Below are positions 7,970-16,716 of a stretch of DNA of 64,000 nt, in pieces; the first letter of the stretch is position 1; the number at the start of each line of letters is the position of its first letter. The DNA lies in assembly GCF_024170285.1 (NCBI RefSeq), contig NZ_JALJXV010000008.1, forward strand, positions 237,755 to 301,754, written 5' to 3'. Origin of the DNA: Natronocella acetinitrilica (lineage in GTDB: Bacteria > Pseudomonadota > Gammaproteobacteria > Nitrococcales > Aquisalimonadaceae). A model generated the notes under the pieces. That model saw only the letters and a program-made list of their open reading frames with translations, was not told the origin of the DNA and did not search any database. A program made the translations under genes and the position numbers.

Positions 7970-8140
7970 TTAAGCGCCGTGGGCATCCGTCTCTTGCTCT
8001 ACCCATTTCCTCTTGGTGACACGGAAGGTACGGTAGTCCAGTACCACACCGGTACGCTCCTGAACAGTGGTTCGGGCGGGTGGCGCCGCGGACGCAAGCG
8101 CGGACCAGTAGGCGAGCCAGAAATCAAAAGGTGTAGTCAT
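7970..8140 (-). CDS. Small hypothetical protein in dusA scar
   Basis: A 56-codon frame runs from ATG 8140 to TAA at 7970. It is preceded by a good Shine-Dalgarno (AAGGAG, six bases before the ATG). The product begins MTTPFDFWLAYWSAL and ends VTKRKWVEQETDAHGA, with an aromatic N-terminus and a basic middle. I do not recognise it. It could be an intact small protein of the inserted element or the N-terminal remnant of a larger one. Confidence 0.4.
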   Translation of the reverse strand: MTTPFDFWLAYWSALASAAPPARTTVQERTGVVLDYRTFRVTKRKWVEQETDAHGA

Positions 8141-8220
8141 TGGTACTCTCCTTAACCCTCTGCCATCAGTAGCAGGGGCTGATGGCTAGGTCGGTTCGCT
8201 GAAGTACAGATCCACCGCCT

Positions 8221-8394
8221 GGTCAATCCGGATGCCTGCAACCAGAAGCAGTTGATAGAGATTACTGTGCCAAGACCCGTGAGCTGGCGCGAGCTGATGT
8301 CTTCGACTACATCGAAGTGTTCTACAATCGGCAGCGCCGAAACAGCCATCTCGGTGGCGTCATTCGGGAGGCGTTTGAACAGGCCTCATTTTGA
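8221..8394 (+). pseudogene. C-terminal remnant of an IS3-family transposase (OrfB)
   Basis: In the frame ending with TGA at 8392-8394 the last residues read VFDYIEVFYNRQRRNSHLGG and then GVIREAFEQASF. This is the typical end of an IS3-family OrfB integrase-type transposase, including the YNRQR-HS-LG motif. Only about 55 codons remain and no upstream catalytic DDE core is present, so the element is dead. It lies inside the region separating the two dusA starts. Confidence 0.75.
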
Positions 8395-8459
8395 GGCTTG
8401 GAGGTGTCCGCCATAACCGGGGCACTCCACTGTCGTAACTGATTGAAGAGTATAGGAAA

Positions 8460-9458
8460 GTGAGGCCAAGTAACGATCTCAAGAATTTACGGCGTTTCTC
8501 GGTAGCCCCGATGATGGACTGCACGGATCGCTTCGCACGCTACCTGCTGCGATTGATCAGTCGCAGGGCCGTGTTGTACACGGAAATGGTGCCCGCAGCG
8601 GCGATTGCCCATGGCAAGGCGGCACGTTTTCTGCCCTTCGACAGGGCGGAGCATCCCGTGGCAGTCCAGTTTGGCGGCAGCGATCCCGACGAACTCGCAG
8701 CCTGCGCCCGCTGGGCGGAGCGTTATGGCTATGACGAGGTGAACCTGAACGTGGGTTGCCCAAGTGATCGGGTGCAATCCGGCCGCTTCGGTGCATGCCT
8801 GATGGCGGAGCCTGCCCATGTGGCCCACTGTGTTGCGGCCATGCGGGAGGCAACCAGCCTGCCGGTTACGGTCAAGACCCGTATCGGAATCGATGACCAG
8901 GACACCGACGCCGATCTCACCGCGTTCATCGCCGAGGTTGCCGCCGCTGGCTGCGAGACATTCATCGTTCATGCGCGCAAGGCCTGGTTGCAGGGGTTGA
9001 GCCCCAGGGAAAATCGCGAGGTGCCTCCGCTGAACTACCCGCGAGTGCATCGGCTGAAGGGCGAGTTTCCGAGCCTGGAAATCATTATTAACGGCGGTCT
9101 GCGGACGCTGGATGAGTCGCTGGAACAACTCCAGCACGTGGATGGCGTGATGCTCGGCCGCGAGGCCTATCACAACCCCTGGGTGCTGGCGGAAGTTGAC
9201 CAGCGCATCTACGGAGACGCCCCTGGCAGCAGAACCCGCCTGGACGTCCTGGAGGACTATCTGCCCTTTGTCAGCAAGGAGTTATCCCGCGGGACGGCGC
9301 TGCCGGCGCTCACCCGCCATCTGCTCGGGCTTTTCCAGGGCGTACCGGGCAGCCGCCGTTTTCGGCGCCACATCAGCGAGAACGCCCACCGGCGCGGCGC
9401 AGGAATTGAGGTCATCGAGGATGCAGCGGCTTGCTTGTCCCGTGATCAGGCGGCCTAG
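8460..9458 (+). CDS. dusA: tRNA-dihydrouridine(20/20a) synthase DusA
   Basis: This 332-residue flavoenzyme reduces U20/U20a in the D-loop of tRNAs using FMN and NADPH. The family marks are RFSVAPMMDCTDR at residues 12-24, the catalytic Cys100 in NVGCPSDRVQ, and FIVHARKAWLQGLSPRENRE. The start is GTG 8460 with GGAAAG-like purines close by. Residues 1-10 (VRPSNDLKNL) are encoded by DNA upstream of a dusA repeat and seem to have been supplied by an inserted element. The original start probably lies at 7501. The enzyme still looks complete and active. Confidence 0.93.
   Translation: MRPSNDLKNLRRFSVAPMMDCTDRFARYLLRLISRRAVLYTEMVPAAAIAHGKAARFLPFDRAEHPVAVQFGGSDPDELAACARWAERYGYDEVNLNVGCPSDRVQSGRFGACLMAEPAHVAHCVAAMREATSLPVTVKTRIGIDDQDTDADLTAFIAEVAAAGCETFIVHARKAWLQGLSPRENREVPPLNYPRVHRLKGEFPSLEIIINGGLRTLDESLEQLQHVDGVMLGREAYHNPWVLAEVDQRIYGDAPGSRTRLDVLEDYLPFVSKELSRGTALPALTRHLLGLFQGVPGSRRFRRHISENAHRRGAGIEVIEDAAACLSRDQAA
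8493..8527 (+). repeat. dusA: Putative attR-like direct repeat in the start of intact dusA
   Basis: This is the partner of 7513-7547, with 28 of 35 positions identical and the 12-bp core GTAGCCCCGATG at 8502-8513. Both copies encode the RFSVAPM segment in the same reading frame, as expected when an element regenerates the gene it enters. Confidence 0.65.
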
Positions 9459-9492
9459 GATAGGTTGACCGCTTCAGCGCCTCCCTGGCGTG

Positions 9493-10311
9493 TCAGCTCT
9501 CTTGAACGGTCTGATCGGGTTCGTCCCGCAGGCGGAAAAACCTTCTGGCGTTCTCTGTGGTCGCCGCTCCCAGTGCTTCCGGGTCCTCGCCGCGATGCCG
9601 GGCCACGGCACGCAGCACGTGAGGTAGAAATGCTGGCTCGTTGCGTCGATTGGCCGGCGGGTTCGGCAAATCCCGCGGCAGCAGATAAGGCGCATCGGTC
9701 TCGATCATCAGCCGATTGCGGGGGATGGCGCCCACCAGTTCCTGCAAGCCCCGCCCACGGCGCTCGTCGCAGATCCAGCCGGTGATCCCGATGTACAGGT
9801 CCAGGTCGAGATAATCGTAGAGCGCTTCGCGTTCGTCGGTGAAGCAATGCACCACCGCATCCACCAGATCGTCCCGGTAGTGATGGAGTATGGCGTGGAG
9901 CCGGGAATGGGCGTCGCGCTGATGAATGAAAACCGGTTTGCCGATCTCCACGGCCAATTCCAGCTGTCTTTCGAACGCCCGCTCCTGATCCGGCCGTGGT
10001 GAAAAGTCGCGATTGAAATCCAGACCCGTCTCTCCGACGGCGACCACGATTGGCTCCTGAAGCAGGCTGCGCAGTTGGCGTACGCCTTGGTCATCCAGCT
10101 CTCGCGACAGATGGGGGTGTACGCCTGCCGTGCTGCTCAACATCTCCCTGGCAGTAGCTGCGAGTTGCAGGGCCTGCTCGCTTTCCTCGACACTAGTGCC
10201 TGTGATCACCATCCCCGAGACGCCCGCTGCACGCGCGCGCGCGATCACGGCCTCGCGATCCTGATCGAATCGCCGGCTGGTGAGGTTGACTCCGATATCG
10301 ATCAGCGCCAT
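9493..10311 (-). CDS. TatD-family metal-dependent hydrolase/DNase
   Basis: The 272-residue product is a TIM-barrel metallohydrolase of the TatD family. Features seen are the start DIGVNLTS, the motif [13 protein letters not shown], the metal-binding [14 protein letters not shown], and the terminal [10 protein letters not shown]. Members are 3'-5' DNases linked to DNA fragmentation and repair. A second TatD-type gene lies at 57219; this copy resembles E. coli TatD proper more closely. The gene is convergent with dusA (34 bp apart) and divergent from an acyl-CoA synthetase. Confidence 0.88.
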   Translation of the reverse strand: MALIDIGVNLTSRRFDQDREAVIARARAAGVSGMVITGTSVEESEQALQLAATAREMLSSTAGVHPHLSRELDDQGVRQLRSLLQEPIVVAVGETGLDFNRDFSPRPDQERAFERQLELAVEIGKPVFIHQRDAHSRLHAILHHYRDDLVDAVVHCFTDEREALYDYLDLDLYIGITGWICDERRGRGLQELVGAIPRNRLMIETDAPYLLPRDLPNPPANRRNEPAFLPHVLRAVARHRGEDPEALGAATTENARRFFRLRDEPDQTVQES

Positions 10312-10418
10312 GGGTTCTCCCGTTCGGATCGCCGGTGGTCGAGGCGATTCGCCTGACCCGCGGGTCGGAATTATGCACGGCGCAGGCGCAGAGGCTCAAA
10401 CTGCAGGAGGCACGTATC

Positions 10419-11996
10419 ATGACGACCATGCCCAATCCTGATGATCTGCCCATGGACTGGGTTGGCAACTGGATAGGCCCGTGGGCCCGTCGCTACCCCG
10501 GTCGGCAGGCGGTATACGATGCGGCGAGTGGGGCCCACCTCAGCTATGCGGAGCTGAATGACAAGGCCAACCGCATGGCGGAATGGCTTACCGACGAACT
10601 CGGCATGCAGCCCGGGGAAGTCGTTTGCCTGCTGTGCCGCAATCGCCTGGAAGCGCTTTACCTATACTTGGCCTGTGGGAAGCTCGGTCTGATCATGGCA
10701 CCCCTGAGTTACCGCCTGCGCCCGCGGGAACTCAATGATCTGTTGAGCAGAATGGCGCCGGCTGCGCTCCTCTACGAGGCTGCATTCGACGATCTTGCCG
10801 GCGAGTTGGAGCTCCCTGATTCCCTGCGGCAGCGCTATCGCCTCAGTGAAGAAGGCCAGGAGTTGGCCGGGCGCCTGGCGGCGCAGTCCGGCGGTGAGCA
10901 AAACCGATCCCTGCCCATGAGCGCCACCTATCTTTACATCCATACCGGCGGCACCACGGCCACCCCTAAGGTGTGTGTGGTGCCGTATCGGCAGATGATC
11001 TGGAACTCGTTCGATCTCATGGTTGCCGGTGGCGGAACCCGGGACGCGCGGGAGTTGATTACGTTTCCGTTTTTTCATATCGGTGGATGGAATTCGCTGA
11101 CACCAATTCTCCACGGTGGCGGCTATGCCGTGCTCATGCGGCAATTCGACCCCGGGGAGTTGCTGCGCCTGATCGATCAGGAGCGGATACGCCACTTCGG
11201 CGGTGTCGAAGCCATGTTTCGCTTTATCCAGCAACACCCCGACTACGAGAAAGCGACGCTGCAAAGCCTGGAGGGCATTACCAGTGCCGGCGCTCCTTGC
11301 GCACAGCCGGTAATGGACGCTTTCCTTGATCGGGGCATTGCCGTGACCCAGGCCTACGGGCTCACCGAGGCCGGACCATCCAATTTCATCAACGCGGCCT
11401 GGGACGAGGACTTGGAGCAGATGCGTGGGCAGACAGCCAGTATTGGTACGGCCATGCCCCATTGTGACTACCGTCTCGTGGATCAGGAGACCGGAGAGCC
11501 TGTTACAGCCGGTGAAACAGGCGTCCTGTGCATGCGCAGCCTGCATCATTTCGGCGGTTATCTGGGTGATACTGCCCGCACGGCCAAGGCCATCGACGAT
11601 GCAGGTTGGGTCTGGAGCGGTGATCTGGCCGTGGAGGATGAAGACGGTATGATTCGCATCGTCGGCCGGGCCGACAACATGTTCGTCAGCGGTGGAGAAA
11701 ACGTCTCGCCGGAGGAAATCGAGACCGTTCTCGCCGGCCATGCCAGTGTCACCCAGGCTGGTGTGGTGGCGGTGGCCGACGATCGTTGGGGGCAGGTGGC
11801 GGTGGCCGCGGTTGTCGCACCGGATGCGGAGTCGGATGTACTGCTGGATGACCTGCGGCGGCGTTGCAGCCAGGAGCTTGCGGCATTCAAGCGGCCTCGA
11901 GAGATCCGCGTCGTGGAAGGCTTGCCGCTGACCGGTGCCGGTAAACTCGATCGCAGTGCCCTGGCTGCCCTGTTCGCCAGTCCGGATTCGCATTGA
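10419..11996 (+). CDS. AMP-dependent acyl-CoA synthetase/ligase
   Basis: From ATG 10419 with AGGAGG upstream, the protein is 525 residues. It carries the adenylate-forming motifs in order: the P-loop-like TGGTTATPK, GLTEAGPSNF, WSGDLAVEDEDGMIRIVGRADN, and the C-terminal catalytic Lys in LTGAGKLDRSAL. It activates a carboxylic acid to its acyl-AMP and then to the CoA thioester. The family includes medium- and long-chain fatty acyl-CoA synthetases, and the substrate is not evident. It is 14 bp upstream of thiD and may share its transcript, without an obvious pathway link. Confidence 0.87.
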   Translation: MTTMPNPDDLPMDWVGNWIGPWARRYPGRQAVYDAASGAHLSYAELNDKANRMAEWLTDELGMQPGEVVCLLCRNRLEALYLYLACGKLGLIMAPLSYRLRPRELNDLLSRMAPAALLYEAAFDDLAGELELPDSLRQRYRLSEEGQELAGRLAAQSGGEQNRSLPMSATYLYIHTGGTTATPKVCVVPYRQMIWNSFDLMVAGGGTRDARELITFPFFHIGGWNSLTPILHGGGYAVLMRQFDPGELLRLIDQERIRHFGGVEAMFRFIQQHPDYEKATLQSLEGITSAGAPCAQPVMDAFLDRGIAVTQAYGLTEAGPSNFINAAWDEDLEQMRGQTASIGTAMPHCDYRLVDQETGEPVTAGETGVLCMRSLHHFGGYLGDTARTAKAIDDAGWVWSGDLAVEDEDGMIRIVGRADNMFVSGGENVSPEEIETVLAGHASVTQAGVVAVADDRWGQVAVAAVVAPDAESDVLLDDLRRRCSQELAAFKRPREIRVVEGLPLTGAGKLDRSALAALFASPDSH

Positions 11997-12010
11997 AAGG
12001 AGTGAGCGCC

Positions 12011-12838
12011 ATGCAGGTCAGCGGCCGTGTACTGATTATTGCCGGATCCGATTCCGGGGGTGGTGCCGGCATACAAGCCGACATCAAGGCTGTCTCGGGA
12101 CTGGGTGGCTACGCCATGACGGCGCTAACCGCGCTCACGGCGCAGAATACCCAGGGTGTTACCGCGATTCATGCCGTACCGGCGGATTTCATCCGTGAGC
12201 AGATCCGCGTTGTCGTGGACGACCTGGGCGTCGACGCGATCAAGACAGGCATGCTGCACGACGCGGCGGTCATCGACGCGGTGGTGGATACGCTTGATGC
12301 ATGCGCCCGCGATGTGCCGTTGGTGGTGGACCCGGTGATGATCGCCCAATCCGGTGCCAATCTGCTGGAACGCAGCGCTATCGTCGCTCTGCGTGAGCGG
12401 CTGCTTCCGCGCGCGACCTTGCTGACACCCAACCTGCCCGAGGCCGAAGCTCTGCTTGATCGTACTGTGTCTGGCGCCGCAGCCATGGAGGAGGCTGCGA
12501 TGGCGCTGAGTGACATGACTGGCGGCTCAATATTGCTGAAGGGTGGGCATCTGCCGGGGGAAGATCTGCTCGACGTGCTCGTTCATGAGGGCATCGCCCA
12601 TAGTTTCCATCACCAGCGTATCGCCACGCGGCATACCCATGGTACTGGATGCACGCTGGCCTCGGCGATCGCGACCGGCCTGGCCCAGGGGCTCACGCTG
12701 GATGCCGCGGTGGCCCGGGGGCGGCGCTACCTGCTGACAGCGATTCGCACTGCTCCGGGTCTCGGTGGCGGGGATGGTCCCGTCAACCACGCCCATACTC
12801 TCGCACGGGAGGCGGTAGAGCGGGGCGCGGCGGATTAG
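12011..12838 (+). CDS. thiD: Hydroxymethylpyrimidine/phosphomethylpyrimidine kinase
   Basis: This 275-residue ribokinase-fold enzyme phosphorylates HMP and HMP-P to HMP-PP in thiamine synthesis. It shows IAGSDSGGGAGIQADIK at the N-terminus, DPVMIAQSG in the middle and the anion-hole motif THGTGCTLASAIA near the C-terminus. Start ATG 12011 has AAGGAG eight bases upstream. No fused ThiE domain is present and no TPP riboswitch is seen upstream. Confidence 0.92.
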   Translation: MQVSGRVLIIAGSDSGGGAGIQADIKAVSGLGGYAMTALTALTAQNTQGVTAIHAVPADFIREQIRVVVDDLGVDAIKTGMLHDAAVIDAVVDTLDACARDVPLVVDPVMIAQSGANLLERSAIVALRERLLPRATLLTPNLPEAEALLDRTVSGAAAMEEAAMALSDMTGGSILLKGGHLPGEDLLDVLVHEGIAHSFHHQRIATRHTHGTGCTLASAIATGLAQGLTLDAAVARGRRYLLTAIRTAPGLGGGDGPVNHAHTLAREAVERGAAD

Positions 12839-12855
12839 CGGCTCTGCGGCAGTGG

Positions 12856-12861
12856 TATACT
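12856..12861 (+). promoter_or_regulatory. Candidate extended -10 of the Rrf2-type regulator
   Basis: TATACT at 12856-12861 is preceded by TGG, resembling an extended -10, 43 bp before the regulator's ATG. No clear -35 is seen. It lies just after the thiD stop. Confidence 0.4.
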
Positions 12862-12903
12862 GGCTCTGTCACAAAGGCTGTCCCAGCCGTCAAGAGGTCG
12901 CCG

Positions 12904-13392
12904 ATGCGAATTTCCACCAAGGCACGCTACGCGGTCAGCGCCATGATCCATCTTGCCATGCACAATGATGCGGGCCCGGTGCCCCAGGCCGAGATTTCGG
13001 TGTGTCAGGGGATCTCCATGTCCTATGTGGATCAGATCTTCGCTCGACTGCGTGAACACGGCCTGATACAGGGCACGCCGGGGCCTGGGGGTGGTTATCG
13101 ACTCGGGCGTGCGCCATCGGAACTGCGGCTGGGTGAGATCTTCGCGGCACTGCAGGAGACCTCACCGGATTCTGGTGACAGCGGAAGTCTCAACAGTCTG
13201 ATCTGGAATGACCTCGAACAGCGCATCCGCGCCTTCCTCGATGGGATGACCCTTGCGGATCTGGTAGAACGCCCGGAAATTCGCGCCAGCCTGGACCGGC
13301 AGTACCGGCGCAGTCCATGGCGCTGTGATGTGTGCGGGGCGTTGTCCTACCGGAGCGGTGGTCAGCCAGGGCGGTCCAGCGCTGATTCCTGA
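12904..13392 (+). CDS. Rrf2-family transcriptional regulator lacking the IscR cluster cysteines
   Basis: The 162-residue product starts [20 protein letters not shown] and has the winged-helix DNA-binding domain with the wing [11 protein letters not shown] (residues 60-70). IscR and NsrR hold an Fe-S cluster through three Cys near residues 92-106; here that stretch ([11 protein letters not shown]) has none. Cysteines are found only at 34, 141 and 144, the last two as CDVC near the C-terminus. The target genes are unknown. Its last 31 bases overlap the 3' end of ispG on the other strand. No isc genes follow it. Confidence 0.85.
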   Translation: MRISTKARYAVSAMIHLAMHNDAGPVPQAEISVCQGISMSYVDQIFARLREHGLIQGTPGPGGGYRLGRAPSELRLGEIFAALQETSPDSGDSGSLNSLIWNDLEQRIRAFLDGMTLADLVERPEIRASLDRQYRRSPWRCDVCGALSYRSGGQPGRSSADS

Positions 13393-14648
13393 GCGTTGGC
13401 GCCGGGGGTCTTGTAGGTGCGCTCCACGTAACGCTCGATGATGTCCTTGAACTCGTCGGCGATGCGCTCACCTTTCAACGTGACCGTCTTCTCGCCATCT
13501 TCATATACCGGCGCAACAGGTCGCTCCCCGGTGCCCGGCAGACTGATGCCGATATTGGCATGTTTGCTCTCACCTGGCCCGTTCACCACGCAGCCCATTA
13601 CCGCGAGGGACATTTCCTCGACCCCCGGATGCTGGCGCCGCCACTCCGGCATGCGGGTTCGCACATAGCTCTGGATGTCGTTGGCCAGTTCCTGGAAGTA
13701 GGTGCTGGTGGTGCGGCCACAGCCGGGACAGGCGGCGACCAGCGGGGTGAAGGCCCGCAGGCCCATGGTCTGCAGGAGTTCCTGCGCAACCAGAACCTCG
13801 CCGGTGCGCGGGCCGCCGGGCTCAGGCGTGAGGCTGACGCGAATCGTATCGCCGATGCCCTCCTGCAGCAGTACGCCCATGGCCGCCGACGATGCCACGA
13901 TGCCCTTGGAGCCCATGCCCGCTTCGGTCAGGCCAAGATGCAGCGGATAGTCGCATCGCGAGGCCAGTGACCGGTAAACGGCGATGAGGTCCTGCACGCC
14001 GCTCAGCTTGCAGGAAATGATGATGCGATCGTGGGGGAGCCCCAGTTCTTCCGCGCGGCGCGCGCTCTCCAGGGCCGAGACGATGAGCGTTTCCTTCATT
14101 ACCAGGGTCGCGTCCCGGGGCTCCTTCAGAGCAGCATTCTCGTCCATCATCCGGGCCAGCAGGTCCTGGTCCAGGCTGCCCCAGTTGACCCCGATGCGCA
14201 CCGGCTTGTCGTAGCGGCAGGCCAGTTCGATCATCTCCGCGAACTGGGTGTCCCGGCGGGCACCCCGGCCGACGTTGCCCGGGTTGATGCGATACTTCGC
14301 CAGCGCCTCGGCACAGGCGGGGAAGCGGGACAGCAGCTTGTGCCCATTGAAATGGAAATCACCCACCAGCGGTGCCTTCAGTCCCATGGCGTCGAGTCGT
14401 TCGCGGATGGCCGGCACCGCCGCAGCCGCCTCTTCGTTGTTCACCGTGATCCGGACAAGCTCCGACCCCGCTCTGGCCAGATCCGCCACCTGGATGGCGG
14501 TGGCGATTTCGTCCGCCGTATCGGTATTGGTCATGGACTGCACTACAATGGGAGCCCCGCCGCCGATGGTGACGCCATCGACATTCACGGGTACCGTCTT
14601 TCTGCGTGTTGGAATCGTGTCTTCGATCATGGGGCTTGATTGATCCAC
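13362..14648 (-). CDS. ispG: 4-hydroxy-3-methylbut-2-en-1-yl diphosphate synthase (flavodoxin)
   Basis: This is a full-length 428-residue GcpE/IspG, the penultimate enzyme of the MEP isoprenoid pathway. It reduces MEcPP to HMBPP with a [4Fe-4S] cluster. The cluster ligands are visible as [17 protein letters not shown] and [11 protein letters not shown] in the C-terminal third. The barrel shows [11 protein letters not shown] and [11 protein letters not shown]. It is convergent with the Rrf2 gene and overlaps it by 31 bp. The usual neighbours (hisS, RodZ) are absent. Confidence 0.94.
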   Translation of the reverse strand: MDQSSPMIEDTIPTRRKTVPVNVDGVTIGGGAPIVVQSMTNTDTADEIATAIQVADLARAGSELVRITVNNEEAAAAVPAIRERLDAMGLKAPLVGDFHFNGHKLLSRFPACAEALAKYRINPGNVGRGARRDTQFAEMIELACRYDKPVRIGVNWGSLDQDLLARMMDENAALKEPRDATLVMKETLIVSALESARRAEELGLPHDRIIISCKLSGVQDLIAVYRSLASRCDYPLHLGLTEAGMGSKGIVASSAAMGVLLQEGIGDTIRVSLTPEPGGPRTGEVLVAQELLQTMGLRAFTPLVAACPGCGRTTSTYFQELANDIQSYVRTRMPEWRRQHPGVEEMSLAVMGCVVNGPGESKHANIGISLPGTGERPVAPVYEDGEKTVTLKGERIADEFKDIIERYVERTYKTPGANAQESALDRPG

Positions 14649-14733
14649 TGTCGGAGCAAAAAGGGCTGGCGGTTTGCCGGCTCAATCATACTGGATGCCG
14701 GGACGGCTGTCCCGATGACTGGGGAGTAAGGTC

Positions 14734-15240
14734 TTGGGTTTGATGGGCAACCTGCTCGTGCCACGCCTGCTGCGTGGTGGGGCACTCACGATGGCGGTAC
14801 TGATTCTGGCAGGTTGTGCCGCTATCGGCGGGCCTGATCGCCTTGAGCCGCTACGCCTTAACCAGGCCGCCATGGATGCCTACCAGGCGGAGAACTGGCC
14901 TCTGGCCCTGAATCTGCATCGCGAATTGGCGGCCTCTGGTAGCGCCAGTGCCAGAGGCTGGTATCGCCTGGCTAATCTGGAGGCGCGGGACGGCGATCTC
15001 GACGCCGCGCTGTTGGCCTATCGCCGCTCGCTAGAAATCGACCCGGATCTGGCCGAGGCCCGGCACAACCTTGGTATGGTGCATCTGCGCATCGGTGCCG
15101 ATGCGCTCCGCGAGGCGCGGCCACAGATGCGCCGCCGTGGTGCCGGGGCGGCTTCCGATGGCTACATGGTATGCCTGCTGGCGGAGATCGTTGAGGCTGT
15201 GGACCTCAGTGAGGCCTGTGGGCAACTTGCATCGCCCTGA
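14734..15240 (+). CDS. TPR-containing lipoprotein
   Basis: The product of about 168 residues has a lipoprotein signal (lipobox LILAGC) and a tetratricopeptide-like region (AYQAENWPLALNLHRELA, then ARGWYRLANLEARDGDLDAALLAYRRSLEIDPDLAEARHNLG, given in parts). TTG 14734 (spaced 7 bases from GGGGAG) or ATG 14743 could start it. TPR lipoproteins often act in envelope assembly or pilus biogenesis, but no partner is evident here. It is divergent from ispG and 41 bp before mazG. Confidence 0.72.
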   Translation: MGLMGNLLVPRLLRGGALTMAVLILAGCAAIGGPDRLEPLRLNQAAMDAYQAENWPLALNLHRELAASGSASARGWYRLANLEARDGDLDAALLAYRRSLEIDPDLAEARHNLGMVHLRIGADALREARPQMRRRGAGAASDGYMVCLLAEIVEAVDLSEACGQLASP

Positions 15241-15281
15241 ACCGTTCAGACAACCAGTTAAGCAATAAAGCGGAGTGCCGT

Positions 15282-16130
15282 ATGGCCGATCCCGAGTTGA
15301 CCCACGACCCGATGCAAGACCTCCTGTCCATCATGGCGCGCCTGCGGGATCCGCAATCCGGCTGCCCCTGGGATCTGCAGCAGGATTTCCGCAGCATCGC
15401 GCCCTATACCATTGAAGAGGCTTACGAAGTCGCGGATGCCATCGAGCGGGGTAATCTGAACGAACTGCGGGACGAACTTGGCGACCTGCTGTTGCAGGTC
15501 GTTTTTCACGCGCGGATGGCGGAAGAGCAGGGCGCCTTTACCTTCAGCGACGTTGCAGCAGCCATCAACGACAAGATGATCCGCCGCCACCCCCATGTGT
15601 TCGCCACCGCATCCATGCCGGGAGTGGACGAGCAGACGCGCCATTGGGAGGACATCAAGGCCGAGGAGAGGGCGGCGAAGCGAGCTGATGGCGACGCCAC
15701 CGCTGCATCCGCCATCGATGATGTCAGTGCTGCACTGCCCGGGTTGCCGCGGACGATCAAGCTGACCCGTCGCGCTGCCCGGGTCGGTTTTGACTGGCCA
15801 AGCCCCCATGGCGTGTTCGACAAGATCCGCGAAGAGCTTGCCGAGCTCGAGGAGGCATGGGACCAGGGCGAGGGCGACCAGGCCCGGGTGGAAGCTGAGC
15901 TGGGCGACATGCTGTTTGCAACTGCCAACCTGGCCCGTCACCTGCGGATTGATCCGGAGAGCGCATTGCGCGGCACGATCCGTCGCTTCGAGGAGCGGTT
16001 CCGGGAGGCGGAGAAGGTTCTCGCCGGACGGGGGCTCACCATGGAGGACGCCAGTTTCGAACAGCGGGAAGCGGCCTGGGAGAGCGCCAAGCGCAAAGAG
16101 CGCGCCCGGCAGCAGGAGGCAGATGCATGA
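15282..16130 (+). CDS. mazG: Nucleoside triphosphate pyrophosphohydrolase MazG
   Basis: The 282-residue protein contains two MazG all-alpha domains. The first has LRDPQSGCPWDLQQDF and EEAYEVADAIERGN with LRDELGDLLLQVVFHARMAEE. The second has FDKIREELAELEEAW and ELGDMLFATANLARHL. These EExxE and ExxD motifs bind Mg2+ and hydrolyse NTPs to NMP and PPi, which cleans nucleotide pools and modulates (p)ppGpp stress. GGAG precedes ATG 15282. It overlaps the following gene by ATGA. Confidence 0.93.
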   Translation: MADPELTHDPMQDLLSIMARLRDPQSGCPWDLQQDFRSIAPYTIEEAYEVADAIERGNLNELRDELGDLLLQVVFHARMAEEQGAFTFSDVAAAINDKMIRRHPHVFATASMPGVDEQTRHWEDIKAEERAAKRADGDATAASAIDDVSAALPGLPRTIKLTRRAARVGFDWPSPHGVFDKIREELAELEEAWDQGEGDQARVEAELGDMLFATANLARHLRIDPESALRGTIRRFEERFREAEKVLAGRGLTMEDASFEQREAAWESAKRKERARQQEADA

Positions 16131-16669
16131 ATTGGCGAATCCTTGTTGTGCTTGGCGGGCTGCTGTTGTTCGGTATGCCCGCCGTGGGCGCTGAACCGCT
16201 ACCGCGCCCAGGGTACTTTGTCGGGCTCACCGGCGGCATGATTGCCCCGGAGGGCGGGCGCGAAGGCTACACGCGCGGGCTGCAGCTTGGCTACCGCTCC
16301 GGCTATCAGTCCGCCGCCACGCCGCGCACACATGTCTCAGTGGAGTTGGACATCGGTGACACGGTGCGTCGTGTGCGGCCGGATCAGCGTCGAGACGGGC
16401 AGGCCCACAAGCTCCTGGTCGGCCTGCACCTTACCGGGAACAACTACTTCACCGACCGTCTTTTCCTGCGAACGCGCATCGGCGGGGTCTACAGTCAGCG
16501 CGATCCCGACGATGACAGCCGGGAGCACTGGGGCAGGATCAGTTTTGGTCTCGGCCTTGGCCACGCCCTCGGCAGACGGGCCGAGGCCATTGTCGATACC
16601 GGTGTGCAATACGGCTTCGGCACGCAACTCTATTACACGGCGACTGGCGGCATTCGCTTCCACTTCTGA
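16127..16669 (+). CDS. Exported beta-rich outer membrane-like protein
   Basis: The 180-residue product has a signal peptide (MNWRILVVLGGLLLFGMPAVGA). Amphipathic beta-strand pattern segments follow, such as RGLQLGYRSGY, HVSVELDIGDTV, LLVGLHLTGNNYF and ISFGLGLGHAL. The protein ends in aromatic Phe (IRFHF), the typical C-terminal signal of outer membrane beta-barrels recognised by BamA. It overlaps mazG by four bases and is therefore co-translated. I do not recognise the family. An 8-strand barrel is inferred. Confidence 0.6.
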   Translation: MNWRILVVLGGLLLFGMPAVGAEPLPRPGYFVGLTGGMIAPEGGREGYTRGLQLGYRSGYQSAATPRTHVSVELDIGDTVRRVRPDQRRDGQAHKLLVGLHLTGNNYFTDRLFLRTRIGGVYSQRDPDDDSREHWGRISFGLGLGHALGRRAEAIVDTGVQYGFGTQLYYTATGGIRFHF

Positions 16670-16716
16670 TTCCGAGCGTTTAATGCGGTCCCCGCCAGCC
16701 GGTCACGCCATATGCC

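Noticed and set aside
10662..11993. A 443-codon frame opposite the acyl-CoA synthetase
   Set aside because: It is antisense to a gene with clear adenylate-forming motifs and shows no recognisable domain of its own.
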